Source: Bacteroidales bacterium
GTDB lineage: Bacteria; Bacteroidota; Bacteroidia; Bacteroidales; WCHB1-69
Direction: 5' to 3'
Assembly (NCBI GenBank): GCA_017525245.1
Contig: JAFXTE010000086.1
Span: forward strand, 1 to 34,267
DNA length: 34,267 nucleotides
Made by a program: the position numbers and the translations under genes. Shown here one piece after another: positions 17,166-25,767 of the stretch. A model generated the notes under the pieces. That model worked only from the letters and a program-made list of their open reading frames with translations, did no database searches and was not told the DNA's origin. Each line of letters begins with the position of its first letter. Position 1 is the stretch's first letter.

Positions 17166-18080
17166 ATGAGCAGGTTAGAGAAAATAAAAAAGGCATGGAA
17201 AATCATTGTGAATGAGTGGAAGACACGATACGAGCTCGTTTTTTCCAATGAAGACACGCATGAGCAGAGTTTTTTGATACGGAACATCACCATTAAAAAG
17301 GTGGTTGTAGTGTCCATCTTGTCTGCTTTTGTCATCATTGTGCTGACCACTATTTTGATTGCTTTGACACCTTTGAGGGTTTACATTCCGGGATATACGA
17401 ACCAGAAAGATTACAAACTGTACAAGCAGACTGCCGCTCGTGTTGATTCTTTGGAGAAACATTATGCTATGAACCAGCAATACATGGAGTCTTTTTCAAA
17501 CATATTGGAAGGTAAGGATGGTACCGTGTATGAAGATGATGAGGTCAACACCACACCGGATGTGCATCCTGTGGAGCGTGACAAGTCTCGTGCTGGGCAC
17601 GTTAACGAGATTTTGGAGGATGCCCGGCTGATTTTGAGCAGAACGTCTGAAAACAATGCTACCGCGAGTCCCAGTGTCCCTAATATTGAGCAGGCTAAAA
17701 TCACCAACATTTCCATTTACCCGCCGGCAATGGGTGCGGTGACTCGTCTTTTTGATGCTTCTCAAAACCATTATGGTATTGATATTGTTGCAGTTGACAG
17801 TAAAACGGTTTCATGTGTGGCTGATGGTGTCGTGATAGCGGCAGACTTCACTTCCACGGATGGATATACGATAATTGTGCAACATCCTGGCAATATGATT
17901 TCCATATATAAACATAATGCTGCCTTGTTGAAGACGGTAGGCGCACGCGTGAAAAGAGGGATGCCAATCGCCAAATTGGGAGGCACAGGCTCTTCTGAAA
18001 AGCAGAAAAGCCATCTCCATTTTGAATTATGGTACAACGGTTTCCCGATCAATCCTTTAAATTATCTTGTTATAGAATAA
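17166..18080 (+). CDS. Membrane-anchored M23 family metallopeptidase
   Basis: A predicted peptidoglycan hydrolase or divisome-type envelope factor. From ATG 17166 it has 304 residues: a cytoplasmic basic N-terminus, one transmembrane helix (about 45-68), a periplasmic stretch with coiled-coil character (about 80-155) and a C-terminal M23 (LytM) domain (about 185-304). All zinc ligands of an active enzyme are present: His202 and Asp206 in NHYGIDIV, and His283 and His285 in SHLHFELW. I rejected the longer frame from 17055 because it runs through the promoter and is Cys- and Phe-rich at the start. phoH begins 7 bp after its stop, so this is the first gene of a four-gene operon. Confidence 0.9.
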   Translation: MSRLEKIKKAWKIIVNEWKTRYELVFSNEDTHEQSFLIRNITIKKVVVVSILSAFVIIVLTTILIALTPLRVYIPGYTNQKDYKLYKQTAARVDSLEKHYAMNQQYMESFSNILEGKDGTVYEDDEVNTTPDVHPVERDKSRAGHVNEILEDARLILSRTSENNATASPSVPNIEQAKITNISIYPPAMGAVTRLFDASQNHYGIDIVAVDSKTVSCVADGVVIAADFTSTDGYTIIVQHPGNMISIYKHNAALLKTVGARVKRGMPIAKLGGTGSSEKQKSHLHFELWYNGFPINPLNYLVIE

Positions 18081-18087
18081 TACGACG

Positions 18088-19110
18088 ATGGATAAGATTA
18101 TAGATGTAAACCCTGGCATTGCAGTCGAAATGTTTGGGCCTCAGAACAACAATGTGGATCTTCTCTCCCATATTTTTCCAAAATTGAAAATCATAGTGCG
18201 CGGAAACGAGCTGAAAGTGTCGGGACCGGATGATGAGATACAGGCATTTGAAGACCGTGTTTCAATGCTTGAGAAGCATATAGAACAGTTTGGGAAGCTA
18301 ACGGAAACGGATATCATCAACATCACCGCTATGGAAGATGACAGTTTCTATGCGTTGAATAATACAGAAGCCAACGTCATTGTGCATGGACGCGAAGGGA
18401 AAGTCATCAAGGCCATCACCCCGAATCAGAAACGGTTAGTGGAAAGCGCCGAGAAAAACGATATGGTGTTTGTGGTGGGTCCGGCAGGAACAGGTAAAAC
18501 TTATACGGCGGTTGCTTTGGCGGTCAAAGCGTTGAAAAATAAGCAGATAAAACGAATCATTCTGACCCGCCCAGCGGTCGAGGCCGGCGAAAACCTTGGC
18601 TTCCTCCCTGGCGACCTCCGAGATAAACTCGACCCTTATCTCCAACCCTTGTACGATGCCCTTTGGGACATGATGCCTATGCAAAAGCTGATGGCTATGA
18701 TGGAGGACAAGGTGATTGAGATTGCACCCCTTGCCTTTATGCGCGGACGTACGCTTGACAACGCTTACGTGATTCTCGATGAGGCGCAGAATGCCACCTC
18801 CTCGCAGCTGAAGATGTTCTTGACCCGTATGGGCAAAAACGCCAAGTTCTTCATTACCGGTGATATAACGCAAATCGACTTGCCCAAAAATCAACAGTCA
18901 GGATTGATTCTTGCTGACCGAATCCTGCGCGGTGTGAAAGGCATAGACTTCATCTATATGGATAACAAAGATGTTGTGCGGCATCATTTGGTGACCAAAA
19001 TCATCACGCGCTATGAGGCCTACGAAAACGAGGTTGAAGAACAAGCGCGCAAACGCCGCGAAGAACGTGAGGCGGCGAAACGCGGCGAAACTCCTGAACA
19101 TGCCATTTAA
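18088..19110 (+). CDS. PhoH-family ATPase
   Basis: A cytoplasmic P-loop ATPase of the PhoH/YbeZ family, linked in E. coli to RNA metabolism and ribosome work. The 340-residue protein has an N-terminal KH-like segment (about 10-70), Walker A GPAGTGKT (131-138), the PhoH signature RPAVEAGENLGFLPGDL and Walker B VILDEAQN (about 229-236), followed by ITGDITQIDLP. The C-terminal tail is highly charged (EEQARKRREEREAAKRGE). The last 11 bp of the gene overlap the start of lpxK, pointing to translational coupling. Confidence 0.93.
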   Translation: MDKIIDVNPGIAVEMFGPQNNNVDLLSHIFPKLKIIVRGNELKVSGPDDEIQAFEDRVSMLEKHIEQFGKLTETDIINITAMEDDSFYALNNTEANVIVHGREGKVIKAITPNQKRLVESAEKNDMVFVVGPAGTGKTYTAVALAVKALKNKQIKRIILTRPAVEAGENLGFLPGDLRDKLDPYLQPLYDALWDMMPMQKLMAMMEDKVIEIAPLAFMRGRTLDNAYVILDEAQNATSSQLKMFLTRMGKNAKFFITGDITQIDLPKNQQSGLILADRILRGVKGIDFIYMDNKDVVRHHLVTKIITRYEAYENEVEEQARKRREEREAAKRGETPEHAI

Positions 19111-20188
19111 ACTCATTATAGGACTGCTGCTGACACCCTTTTCCTTGATGTTCGGATGTGTGGCCGCGATACGGCGATTTCTGTATCGGAAAGGAGTATT
19201 GCGCAGTGTGGAATCGCCAATCCCCTCTATTGACATCGGCAATTTAGCGGTTGGCGGAACGGGAAAGACGCCTCATACCCAGTATGTTATTGAGTTGTTG
19301 AAAAAGGAGTTCCACGTGGCGGCTTTAAGTCGCGGATATGGTAGGAAATCCAAAGGCTATCATTCTGTTTTACAGACAGATTCCCAAAATCAAAATGCGG
19401 AAATGTTTGGTGATGAGCCGTTTATGACCCATTTGCGGCATCCAGACATTCCTCTGGCAGTGGATGGCGACCGTGCAGAAGGTGTGCGCAATCTGCTCTC
19501 AGAAAACCCAGACACAGAGGTGATAGTCCTTGATGATGCGTACCAGCATCTCCGTTTTCGGCCGACTTTCCATATTTTGCTGACCGAGTATGACCGCCCG
19601 TTCCGGCCTGACATGCCGATGCCTGCAGGAAAGTTGCGCGAGTTCCCCCGTGCCGCCCGATTCGCAGATGTTGTGATTGTGACAAAAGTGCCAGAGGGTG
19701 TTAACACAGACGAATCGGTGTGGCGGTACCAGCTACGGCTCTTACCTCAACAGCAGCTCTTTTTTACGCGGTTCCGCTATGAACAACCTGTTCCGGTCAC
19801 TTCAGCGGCGCAGAAAATCGCCACACAGTCCGTCCACGACATCGTGATCTTGATAGGAATAGCCCACCCAAAACCTTTAATCAATCATTTGGAGAAAACA
19901 TATAACATAGTGGGGCATCACGTATTTCCAGACCACCATCCTTTTACTGAAAAAGAGATACAAGCCGTTTATGATCAGCACTTTAACAATATAGGCAATC
20001 AATGCGTGCTCGTCACCACAGAAAAAGATTGGATGCGTTTGCAATCAGAGCATATTAGAAATATTGTATCTTTGCTACCCGTTTTTGTGATACGTGTGGA
20101 AGTGGAGTTTCTCACTGAAAATCAACGGGATAGCTTTAACCAAATAGTGAAAGATCATGTTCGAGGAAAAAAGAAAGAAAATAGCTGA
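19100..20188 (+). CDS. lpxK: Tetraacyldisaccharide 4'-kinase
   Basis: Adds the 4'-phosphate to the lipid A precursor at the inner membrane. From ATG 19100 the protein has 362 residues: a hydrophobic N-terminal membrane-binding helix (4-25), then GNLAVGGTGKTPHT with the P-loop (51-58), LSRGYGRKSKGY, GDEPFMTH, DGDRAEGV and the LDDAYQH motif, all typical of LpxK. I chose 19100 because LpxK begins with such a helix. A start at 19013 would add 29 residues read from inside phoH. It overlaps phoH by 11 bp and punA by 32 bp. Its presence means the cell makes lipid A. Confidence 0.94.
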   Translation: MPFKLIIGLLLTPFSLMFGCVAAIRRFLYRKGVLRSVESPIPSIDIGNLAVGGTGKTPHTQYVIELLKKEFHVAALSRGYGRKSKGYHSVLQTDSQNQNAEMFGDEPFMTHLRHPDIPLAVDGDRAEGVRNLLSENPDTEVIVLDDAYQHLRFRPTFHILLTEYDRPFRPDMPMPAGKLREFPRAARFADVVIVTKVPEGVNTDESVWRYQLRLLPQQQLFFTRFRYEQPVPVTSAAQKIATQSVHDIVILIGIAHPKPLINHLEKTYNIVGHHVFPDHHPFTEKEIQAVYDQHFNNIGNQCVLVTTEKDWMRLQSEHIRNIVSLLPVFVIRVEVEFLTENQRDSFNQIVKDHVRGKKKENS

Positions 20189-20981
20189 GACGGTTGGATA
20201 TTTGAACAACCGTAAAACAATAAATCCGAAAATAGCCATCGTGTTAGGTTCCGGATTAGGTGGCTTAACCCAAAAGATTGATATTGTGGATGAAATCCCG
20301 TACAAGGAGATTCCCAATTTCCCGGTTTCAACTGTGCAAGGGCATAAGGGAACGATGATATTCGGACGGTTGAACGATGTGGAGGTGCTGGTCTTCAACG
20401 GCCGTTTCCACTATTATGAGGGCTATCCGATGAGTGTGGTGACATTTCCGCAGCAGATTTTGCCTGGTCTCGGAGTGAAGACGGTCATTCTTTCTAATGC
20501 GGCGGGCGGCATGAATCCCACTTTCAAGGTTGGCGACATCATGCTTATACGTGACCATATCAACCTGTTCGGCACCAATCCGTTGTTAGGACCTAACGAT
20601 GACACCCTTGGCCCGCGTTTCCCGAATATGAGTGAGGTCTATTCCCACCGATTGTTGAAATTGGCACACCAAACTGGGGAGAAATTGAACGTTTTCCTTC
20701 AAGAGGGTGTTTACATAGGGGTCACCGGCCCTTGTTTCGAGACTCCTTCGGAGTACAAGATGTTCCACATTATGGGAGCTGACACGGTGGGTATGTCCAC
20801 CGTCCCGGAAGCCATCATGGCGCATTATCTTGGACTGGAGGTTTTTGCCCTGTCGGTGATTACGGATCTGGGGGTTGTGGGCAAGGTGATGGAGGCTTCG
20901 CATGAGGAGGTGCTTGAAGCCGCCGCAAAAACCGGTCCCAAAGTCGTTGACCTTATATATAATATGTTGCCGGGGATTTAG
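20157..20981 (+). CDS. punA: Purine-nucleoside phosphorylase
   Basis: Trimeric-type purine nucleoside phosphorylase that splits inosine and guanosine to base and ribose 1-phosphate. The 274-residue protein shows IAIVLGSGLGGL (phosphate-binding loop), GRFHYYEGYP, the LSNAAGGMNP signature, GPCFETPSEYKM and GMSTVPEAIMAHYLGLEVFALSVITDL in the usual order. ATG 20157 lies inside the end of lpxK (32-bp overlap in another frame). The first 25 residues (FEEKRKKIAETVGYLNN) are a normal helical N-terminus, so the overlap is real. It is the last gene of the operon; no hairpin terminator is visible after it. Confidence 0.94.
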   Translation: MFEEKRKKIAETVGYLNNRKTINPKIAIVLGSGLGGLTQKIDIVDEIPYKEIPNFPVSTVQGHKGTMIFGRLNDVEVLVFNGRFHYYEGYPMSVVTFPQQILPGLGVKTVILSNAAGGMNPTFKVGDIMLIRDHINLFGTNPLLGPNDDTLGPRFPNMSEVYSHRLLKLAHQTGEKLNVFLQEGVYIGVTGPCFETPSEYKMFHIMGADTVGMSTVPEAIMAHYLGLEVFALSVITDLGVVGKVMEASHEEVLEAAAKTGPKVVDLIYNMLPGI

Positions 20982-20983
20982 CT

Positions 20984-21049
20984 GTTGGCTGTTAGTCTTT
21001 AGCTAATGGCTGGTACACCCCTAACGTCTTACGTCATACGTCTTACGTC
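20984..21049. repeat. Intergenic word cluster
   Basis: Directly after the punA stop: gttggctgttag (20984-20995), agctaatggct (21001-21011) and two copies of gtcttacgtc (21026-21035 and 21040-21049). The last overlaps the TAA of the convergent gene. The first word recurs at 29634-29645, the second at 22378-22388 and the third at 10413-10422. Confidence 0.65.
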
Positions 21050-22302
21050 TTCTGCTGCTGTTTTTTAGCGGCAGGGAAGAGTACGTTGTTGAGAATCAAA
21101 CGGTAGCCGGCGGAGTTGGGGAAAAGGTTGAGGTCGGTGGGGGCGTCGTTGACCAGATGCTGGTAGTCTTCAGGATCGTGGCCGGAGTAGAACGTCCAGG
21201 TTCCTTTGCCGTATTCTCCGTGGATATATCTTGCTTCATTGAAAAAAGCGCACTCGCCCATAATGGTCACGGTTGGTTTGATGAGTTCCTTACGGAATGC
21301 CGTGGTCTGTCCCATAAATCCGGGAATAACCTGTAAGTGGTTTTGGCACAACATAGTAGGAACTGGATCCCATTTGGCGGAAAACTCAAAAAGGGTGAAA
21401 TAGTCGTGGGATTTGTTCTGGATATGTTGTGAAGGGTTCACGTCAATGTTGGAAACCTCATATACGTATGGATTGGTTTCGATCTTGAAGTCGGTGAAAG
21501 CGAAGCAGTTATCGTAATTGAGTTTGCTTTGGGCTTGCGGATCCATCGGGTCGCCGTCGAACATGGTTTCGCAGATGTCAACGCCTTCAGCGGCGAGGGC
21601 GATGTCATAGCTGTCGGGGCCGGAGCACATGGCGAAGAGATAGCCGCCGCCCGCCACAAAGTCTCGAATGCCCTTGGCCACGGCGAGTTTCATCTGTGAC
21701 ACTTTCGTAAAACCCAGTTGTGCGGCACGTTCCTCGTTTTCCCGCACATCGTCTTGATACCATTTGGCGTTGCGGTAGTTGGCCCAGAATTTCCCGTATT
21801 GGCCGGTGAAATCCTCGTGGTGGAGGTGCAGCCAGTCGTATTTGGGAAGTTCGCCTTTGATGACCTCTTCGTCATAAATCACGGTATAAGGTATTTCGGC
21901 GTAGGTTAGCACCAATGTGACGGCATCATCCCACGGCAGTTTGTTTTTGGGGGAATAGACTGCGATTTTCGGTTCCTTGGTCAGCCGTATCTCGTTCATA
22001 TTGTTCTCAATGACGGAGATTTCGTTGAGGATTTGCGTGGCCTGCAGGTCGGCGATGACTTCGTAGGAAACACCGCGAACAAGACATTCGTTTTCCACGT
22101 CCTCGTTGTACGGGCACATGAAACTACCGCCTCGGTAGTTCAGCAGCCAGCTCATGTCTATCTGGTGGGCGACGGCGAAATAGGCGATCCCGTATGCCTT
22201 GAGATGGTTGCTCTGCGCAATGTCCATGGGTATCAGCAGATAACTGGCTCGTCCTGCTGTCATGAAAAACAATAATCCCAAAAGTAAAACTGCTTTTTTC
22301 AT
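21043..22302 (-). CDS. Exported GATase-like protein (often misnamed asparagine synthetase B)
   Basis: A 419-residue protein with a signal peptide (1-19, cut near GRAS). It begins YLLIPMDIAQSNHLKAYGIA and LLNYRGGSF, strings I recognise from a Bacteroidota family that databases often label asparagine synthetase B. It lacks the N-terminal catalytic Cys2 and the synthetase domain of AsnB. The middle has a class I glutamine amidotransferase-like fold: KIAVYSPKNKLPWDD, DWLHLHHEDFTG and a nucleophile-elbow-like GGGYLFAMCSGPDS (Cys226). Signal peptide and periplasmic location argue against amino acid synthesis. The real substrate is unknown. It has its own promoter at 22320-22327. Confidence 0.8.
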   Translation of the reverse strand: MKKAVLLLGLLFFMTAGRASYLLIPMDIAQSNHLKAYGIAYFAVAHQIDMSWLLNYRGGSFMCPYNEDVENECLVRGVSYEVIADLQATQILNEISVIENNMNEIRLTKEPKIAVYSPKNKLPWDDAVTLVLTYAEIPYTVIYDEEVIKGELPKYDWLHLHHEDFTGQYGKFWANYRNAKWYQDDVRENEERAAQLGFTKVSQMKLAVAKGIRDFVAGGGYLFAMCSGPDSYDIALAAEGVDICETMFDGDPMDPQAQSKLNYDNCFAFTDFKIETNPYVYEVSNIDVNPSQHIQNKSHDYFTLFEFSAKWDPVPTMLCQNHLQVIPGFMGQTTAFRKELIKPTVTIMGECAFFNEARYIHGEYGKGTWTFYSGHDPEDYQHLVNDAPTDLNLFPNSAGYRLILNNVLFPAAKKQQQKT

Positions 22303-22319
22303 CGTTCAAAAATTGACGG

Positions 22320-22327
22320 CAAAAATA
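22320..22327 (-). promoter_or_regulatory. -7 element of the GATase-like gene
   Basis: Minus strand TATTTTTG followed by CCGTC, 17 bp before the ATG at 22302, which gives a very short leader. Confidence 0.6.
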
Positions 22328-22418
22328 CACATTTCAGTTGAAAGAACACAACTGTTGCAGGGTAAAAAAGTTTAATAAGCTAATGGCTTTTAGCTTATAT
22401 AAAATGGGTTGCGCAGAG

Positions 22419-22967
22419 TTAAGCGAAAGGCGTTTCAAGAAAAAGTTCCATCCCGCGTTCGGTCAAAGCCGCATTCAGGATGAATTTCAGCGTGTCACGC
22501 CTCTTATCTTTCTCGAAATCAATAAGAAACATGTTGTTAAGTACAAAAGGAGTGTAAGCATCCGTGTTCAGATTTTCCTTTACATGAAAACACTTTTTTC
22601 CCTTTTCCAAGATAGAATACACTATAGAGTAAAAGTAGGAACCAGTATCGAGATATTTGCGGCTATCGCGTGTGAACTCGTAATAATGAGTGTCAAATTC
22701 CCGTGTTTTATACATGTGGTAGAGAATCATGAGAAACTCTTCAACGCAATGGTTGCAATTTTCCAAAATGCGCGACCATTTCTCTTTGCAAAGGTCTTGC
22801 CAATAATTCCACGCAATCTCTATGGAATTGGACTTACTGCCATAACGGTTGAAAAAAGTCTTATGACAGATATTTAGCTTTTTCACGATTTGTTCTGTGG
22901 AATGCTGAAAACCGTATTCCGAATAGTAATCGTAGATTTCTTGTTTCTTTTTTAAGGATAGTGTCAT
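22419..22967 (-). CDS. TetR-like transcriptional regulator
   Basis: A 182-residue, Cys- and Tyr-rich protein whose first 55 residues resemble the TetR/AcrR helix-turn-helix: EIYDYYSEYGFQHSTEQIVKKLNICHKTFFNRYGSKSNSI, with the usual FxxxGfxxtT and kktFYxyFxsK spacing. The rest is helical and has no recognised ligand-binding domain, as is normal for the family. The next minus-strand gene downstream encodes the GATase-like protein (117 bp away), and the gene upstream is the MauE-thioredoxin protein; either could be a target. No operator is obvious. Base composition is more AT-rich than the neighbours. Confidence 0.7.
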   Translation of the reverse strand: MTLSLKKKQEIYDYYSEYGFQHSTEQIVKKLNICHKTFFNRYGSKSNSIEIAWNYWQDLCKEKWSRILENCNHCVEEFLMILYHMYKTREFDTHYYEFTRDSRKYLDTGSYFYSIVYSILEKGKKCFHVKENLNTDAYTPFVLNNMFLIDFEKDKRRDTLKFILNAALTERGMELFLETPFA

Positions 22968-23038
22968 ATAGGGTGATATTTATAGAGTGGATTTGTTGTC
23001 CTTGTGGTGATTGATTTGATTAACGCTGGCGACAAAAA

Positions 23039-23947
23039 TTACTGCAGATGGGAGATGACTTTTTTTTCAGTCAAATGGCGCAGGTCTGCGGTGCTTTGCA
23101 CAACTCCGTCGTGCATGATCAGGAAAGTGGGGAATTGACCGTTGACGATGTGAATGGCTTGAATGGGGGAGATGGGGATGAAACGAAATGAGTTAGACTT
23201 TGTTTCTGTCTGGAATTGGCAAATAGAGGTGCTGTCCCCCCAAATCAGATAGACCACACGGTTGCTGTCTAACTGGTTGTTGCTGACGATTTCAGACAAT
23301 TTCAGGCCGCCAGTGTGACAGAATTCGCAGCCGGAAGAGACTACCCCTACAATATAATTGCCATCGTCGAAGCTGACACCTTGCATGGTGGAGTCCGCCA
23401 TCAAAGCGTTGAATTCGGGTTCATTATAGTTAAGATTATCGGATTTGGAGAACATGTTGTAGATGTTGTCCATAGGGAAAAGGATGAAAGGTGGTACGAT
23501 GGCGGCTAAAAATGCGATCACGAGCGCGACAATGCGCCCCCGGAAACGGTAGTCTTCCTCCTTGCGGACACACAACATCAGGGCGATGGCCACCAGATTC
23601 TTAATTAGCGAAAGGGACGGCTTGATCTCCACTATGTCCCCCATACAGTGACAGTTGTTGTCGTTTCGGAATAGAATCACATAAACGAGAAGGAGGGAGA
23701 ACCCAATGAGCATCAACAATGTTAACCACCACGCGGCTTTGTATTTCATCTTGGCAATCAGCAGAAGGCCGAGCAGAATTTCAGCAGCGATGATGGCACG
23801 TGCCGCAAAACAACTCAATGTGAAGTTTACAATATTGAAACTGTAAATGTAGAGCTCGAAATTAGCTAATGACAACAGTTTCAACACGGCTGACACGATG
23901 AAAAATGCACCTATGCCAATACGGATGATGGTTTTTAGAATATTCAT
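23039..23947 (-). CDS. MauE/DoxX-type membrane protein fused to a thioredoxin-like domain
   Basis: A 302-residue inner-membrane protein. Residues 1-125 contain four hydrophobic helices (about 5-25, 45-66, 73-93, 112-126) like MauE/DoxX redox-partner proteins, with the pair Cys99 and Cys101 in NCHCMGD on the loop after helix 3. A fifth helix (139-158) leads to a C-terminal domain of about 140 residues, outside the membrane, with CEFC at 207-210 in VVSSGCEFCHTGG, a thioredoxin-like CxxC. This suggests electron transfer from membrane cysteines to a periplasmic thiol domain, an analogue of DsbD or VKOR-type systems. That role is inferred. It is monocistronic; the ABC gene upstream ends 48 bp away. 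Confidence 0.78.
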   Translation of the reverse strand: MNILKTIIRIGIGAFFIVSAVLKLLSLANFELYIYSFNIVNFTLSCFAARAIIAAEILLGLLLIAKMKYKAAWWLTLLMLIGFSLLLVYVILFRNDNNCHCMGDIVEIKPSLSLIKNLVAIALMLCVRKEEDYRFRGRIVALVIAFLAAIVPPFILFPMDNIYNMFSKSDNLNYNEPEFNALMADSTMQGVSFDDGNYIVGVVSSGCEFCHTGGLKLSEIVSNNQLDSNRVVYLIWGDSTSICQFQTETKSNSFRFIPISPIQAIHIVNGQFPTFLIMHDGVVQSTADLRHLTEKKVISHLQ

Positions 23948-23995
23948 GATTGGATGATAAGATGATTGGGTGATAATCGTGAAAATATTATATAT

Positions 23996-25735
23996 TCAAC
24001 AGACAAGTCCTTTTGGGATGGAGTTTATAAGTTTTTGAGTATAAGCGGTTTGTGGGTGGTTGCAAAGTGAATCTGCCTCGCCGATTTCTACGATGGCGCC
24101 TTGTTGCATGACAGCAATGCGGTCGGCCATGAATTTCACGACCGACAAGTCATGAGAGATGAAAATATAGGTGAAGTGGAATTCGTCCTTGAGTTCGTTG
24201 AGCAGGTTCAGCACTTGGGCTTGTACGGAAACATCGAGGGCGGAAACAGATTCGTCGCAGATGATGAATTTAGGATTCACGGAGAGGGCGCGTGCAATGG
24301 AGATGCGCTGCCGTTGACCACCGGAAAATTCATGAGGATATCTGTAGAAATGAGATTCATTGAGGCTTATGCGCTCTAAAAGTTCGATAACCCGTTTTTT
24401 CCGTTCCTTGTCATTATGCAGGATGCCGTGTACGCGCATGGGTTCCATAAGTGCTTCGCCAATGGTAAGTCGTTGGTTGAGCGAAGAATACGGGTCTTGC
24501 AGGATGATCTGCAGGTCTTTGCGCATTTCCCGGAGTTCTGAAGAAGAGAGGCGGACAAGGTTCTTGCCACGGAAACAGACCTCCCCGGATGAAGGCTCAA
24601 TCAGGCGCAGTAAGGTGCGGCCTAATGTGGTTTTGCCGCATCCAGACTCGCCGACGAGTCCCAAGGTTTCGCCTTCGTAAATGTCCAGATTGATATCCTT
24701 GAGTGCGTGAAGAAACTGTTGCTTTTCGAAAAGTTTGCGTTTCCGTAGTTTATAAACTTTGTTTAAGTTCTTGATAGTGATAATCTTGTCGCTGGCATAG
24801 AGTTTTGCGTGCGCGGCTTTTCGCTCCTCCGGTTTGACAGAAAGTTTGGAGAGAATGTCCTGAACGGCATTGTCATCGTTTCCAGAGAAATCAGACACTT
24901 GCGGCAACTTTTTCAGACGTTGCTGCATGGAAGGACGACAGGCGATAAGTTGCTTTGTATAAGGATTTTTAGGGTTTTGGAAGATGTCGCGGACGGAGTT
25001 TTCCTCTACGATGTTCCCTTTGTACATTACAATGGTACGGTCGGCGACTTCAGCCATTACCCCTAAATCGTGGGTGATGAACAACACGCTCATGCCATGT
25101 TTCTGCTGCAGACTGCGGATGAGTTCAAGGATGTTTTTCTGGATGGTGACATCCAATGCGGTTGTAGGTTCGTCGGCGATGAGCAGTTTCGGGTTGCAGC
25201 TCATGGCCATGGCAATCATGATACGCTGTTTCTGCCCACCGGAGAGTTCGTGAGGGTAAGAGTCGAAGATTTGGGACGGTCTGGGCAGCATTACCTCTTC
25301 GAACAAGTTGAGTACCTGCTCTTTCGCTTCCTTTTGGGTAGTGTGCTTGTGCAGGATGATTTGTTCCGTGATTTGCTCACCGCAGCGAAGGACAGGGTTG
25401 AGAGAGGTCATCGGCTCTTGGAAAATCATACCAATCTGATTCCCCCGGAGTGCCTGCATGGCAGATTCAGATGCCTTTAGGATGTCCAGTGGCGGATTTT
25501 TATCATCGTTGTTTTCGTGAAAAAGGATTTTCCCTGAAGGATAACGCACGGTCTTAGGGTTCAGTAGTTGCATGACGGAAAGTGCAGTCACGGATTTTCC
25601 AGACCCTGACTCTCCTACAATACCCAAAACCTCTCCCACGTTGAGAGAGAGGTTGATGTGGTGCAGAATAGGGTTCCACTGTGTGTCACGTCGGAATTCG
25701 AGTGACAAATCTTCAATTTTCAGCAGTGGATTCAT
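23996..25735 (-). CDS. Double-ATPase oligopeptide/nickel ABC transporter protein
   Basis: A 579-residue ATP-binding protein with two complete nucleotide-binding domains in one chain, as in DppD-DppF, GsiA or YejF fusions. Domain 1 has Walker A GESGSGKS (41-48), LSGGQ (164-168) and Walker B LLIADEP (184-190). Domain 2 has GESGCGKT (362-369), FSGGQ (470-474) and FIICDES (490-496), where Ser replaces the usual Pro after the catalytic Glu. The oligopeptide-type tail [12 protein letters not shown] follows domain 1. No permease or binding protein gene lies nearby, so it must work with partners encoded elsewhere. Confidence 0.9.
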   Translation of the reverse strand: MNPLLKIEDLSLEFRRDTQWNPILHHINLSLNVGEVLGIVGESGSGKSVTALSVMQLLNPKTVRYPSGKILFHENNDDKNPPLDILKASESAMQALRGNQIGMIFQEPMTSLNPVLRCGEQITEQIILHKHTTQKEAKEQVLNLFEEVMLPRPSQIFDSYPHELSGGQKQRIMIAMAMSCNPKLLIADEPTTALDVTIQKNILELIRSLQQKHGMSVLFITHDLGVMAEVADRTIVMYKGNIVEENSVRDIFQNPKNPYTKQLIACRPSMQQRLKKLPQVSDFSGNDDNAVQDILSKLSVKPEERKAAHAKLYASDKIITIKNLNKVYKLRKRKLFEKQQFLHALKDINLDIYEGETLGLVGESGCGKTTLGRTLLRLIEPSSGEVCFRGKNLVRLSSSELREMRKDLQIILQDPYSSLNQRLTIGEALMEPMRVHGILHNDKERKKRVIELLERISLNESHFYRYPHEFSGGQRQRISIARALSVNPKFIICDESVSALDVSVQAQVLNLLNELKDEFHFTYIFISHDLSVVKFMADRIAVMQQGAIVEIGEADSLCNHPQTAYTQKLINSIPKGLVC

Positions 25736-25767
25736 CGAATATCTGACATGAAAGATGCAACCGCATC

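Noticed and set aside
21043-22302. Asparagine synthetase B
   Set aside because: It has a signal peptide, no N-terminal catalytic Cys2 and no ATP-pyrophosphatase motif.
22338-22877. Plus-strand frame opposite the TetR-like gene
   Set aside because: The minus-strand frame has a helix-turn-helix pattern; the opposite frame has no recognisable feature and runs through an intergenic word.
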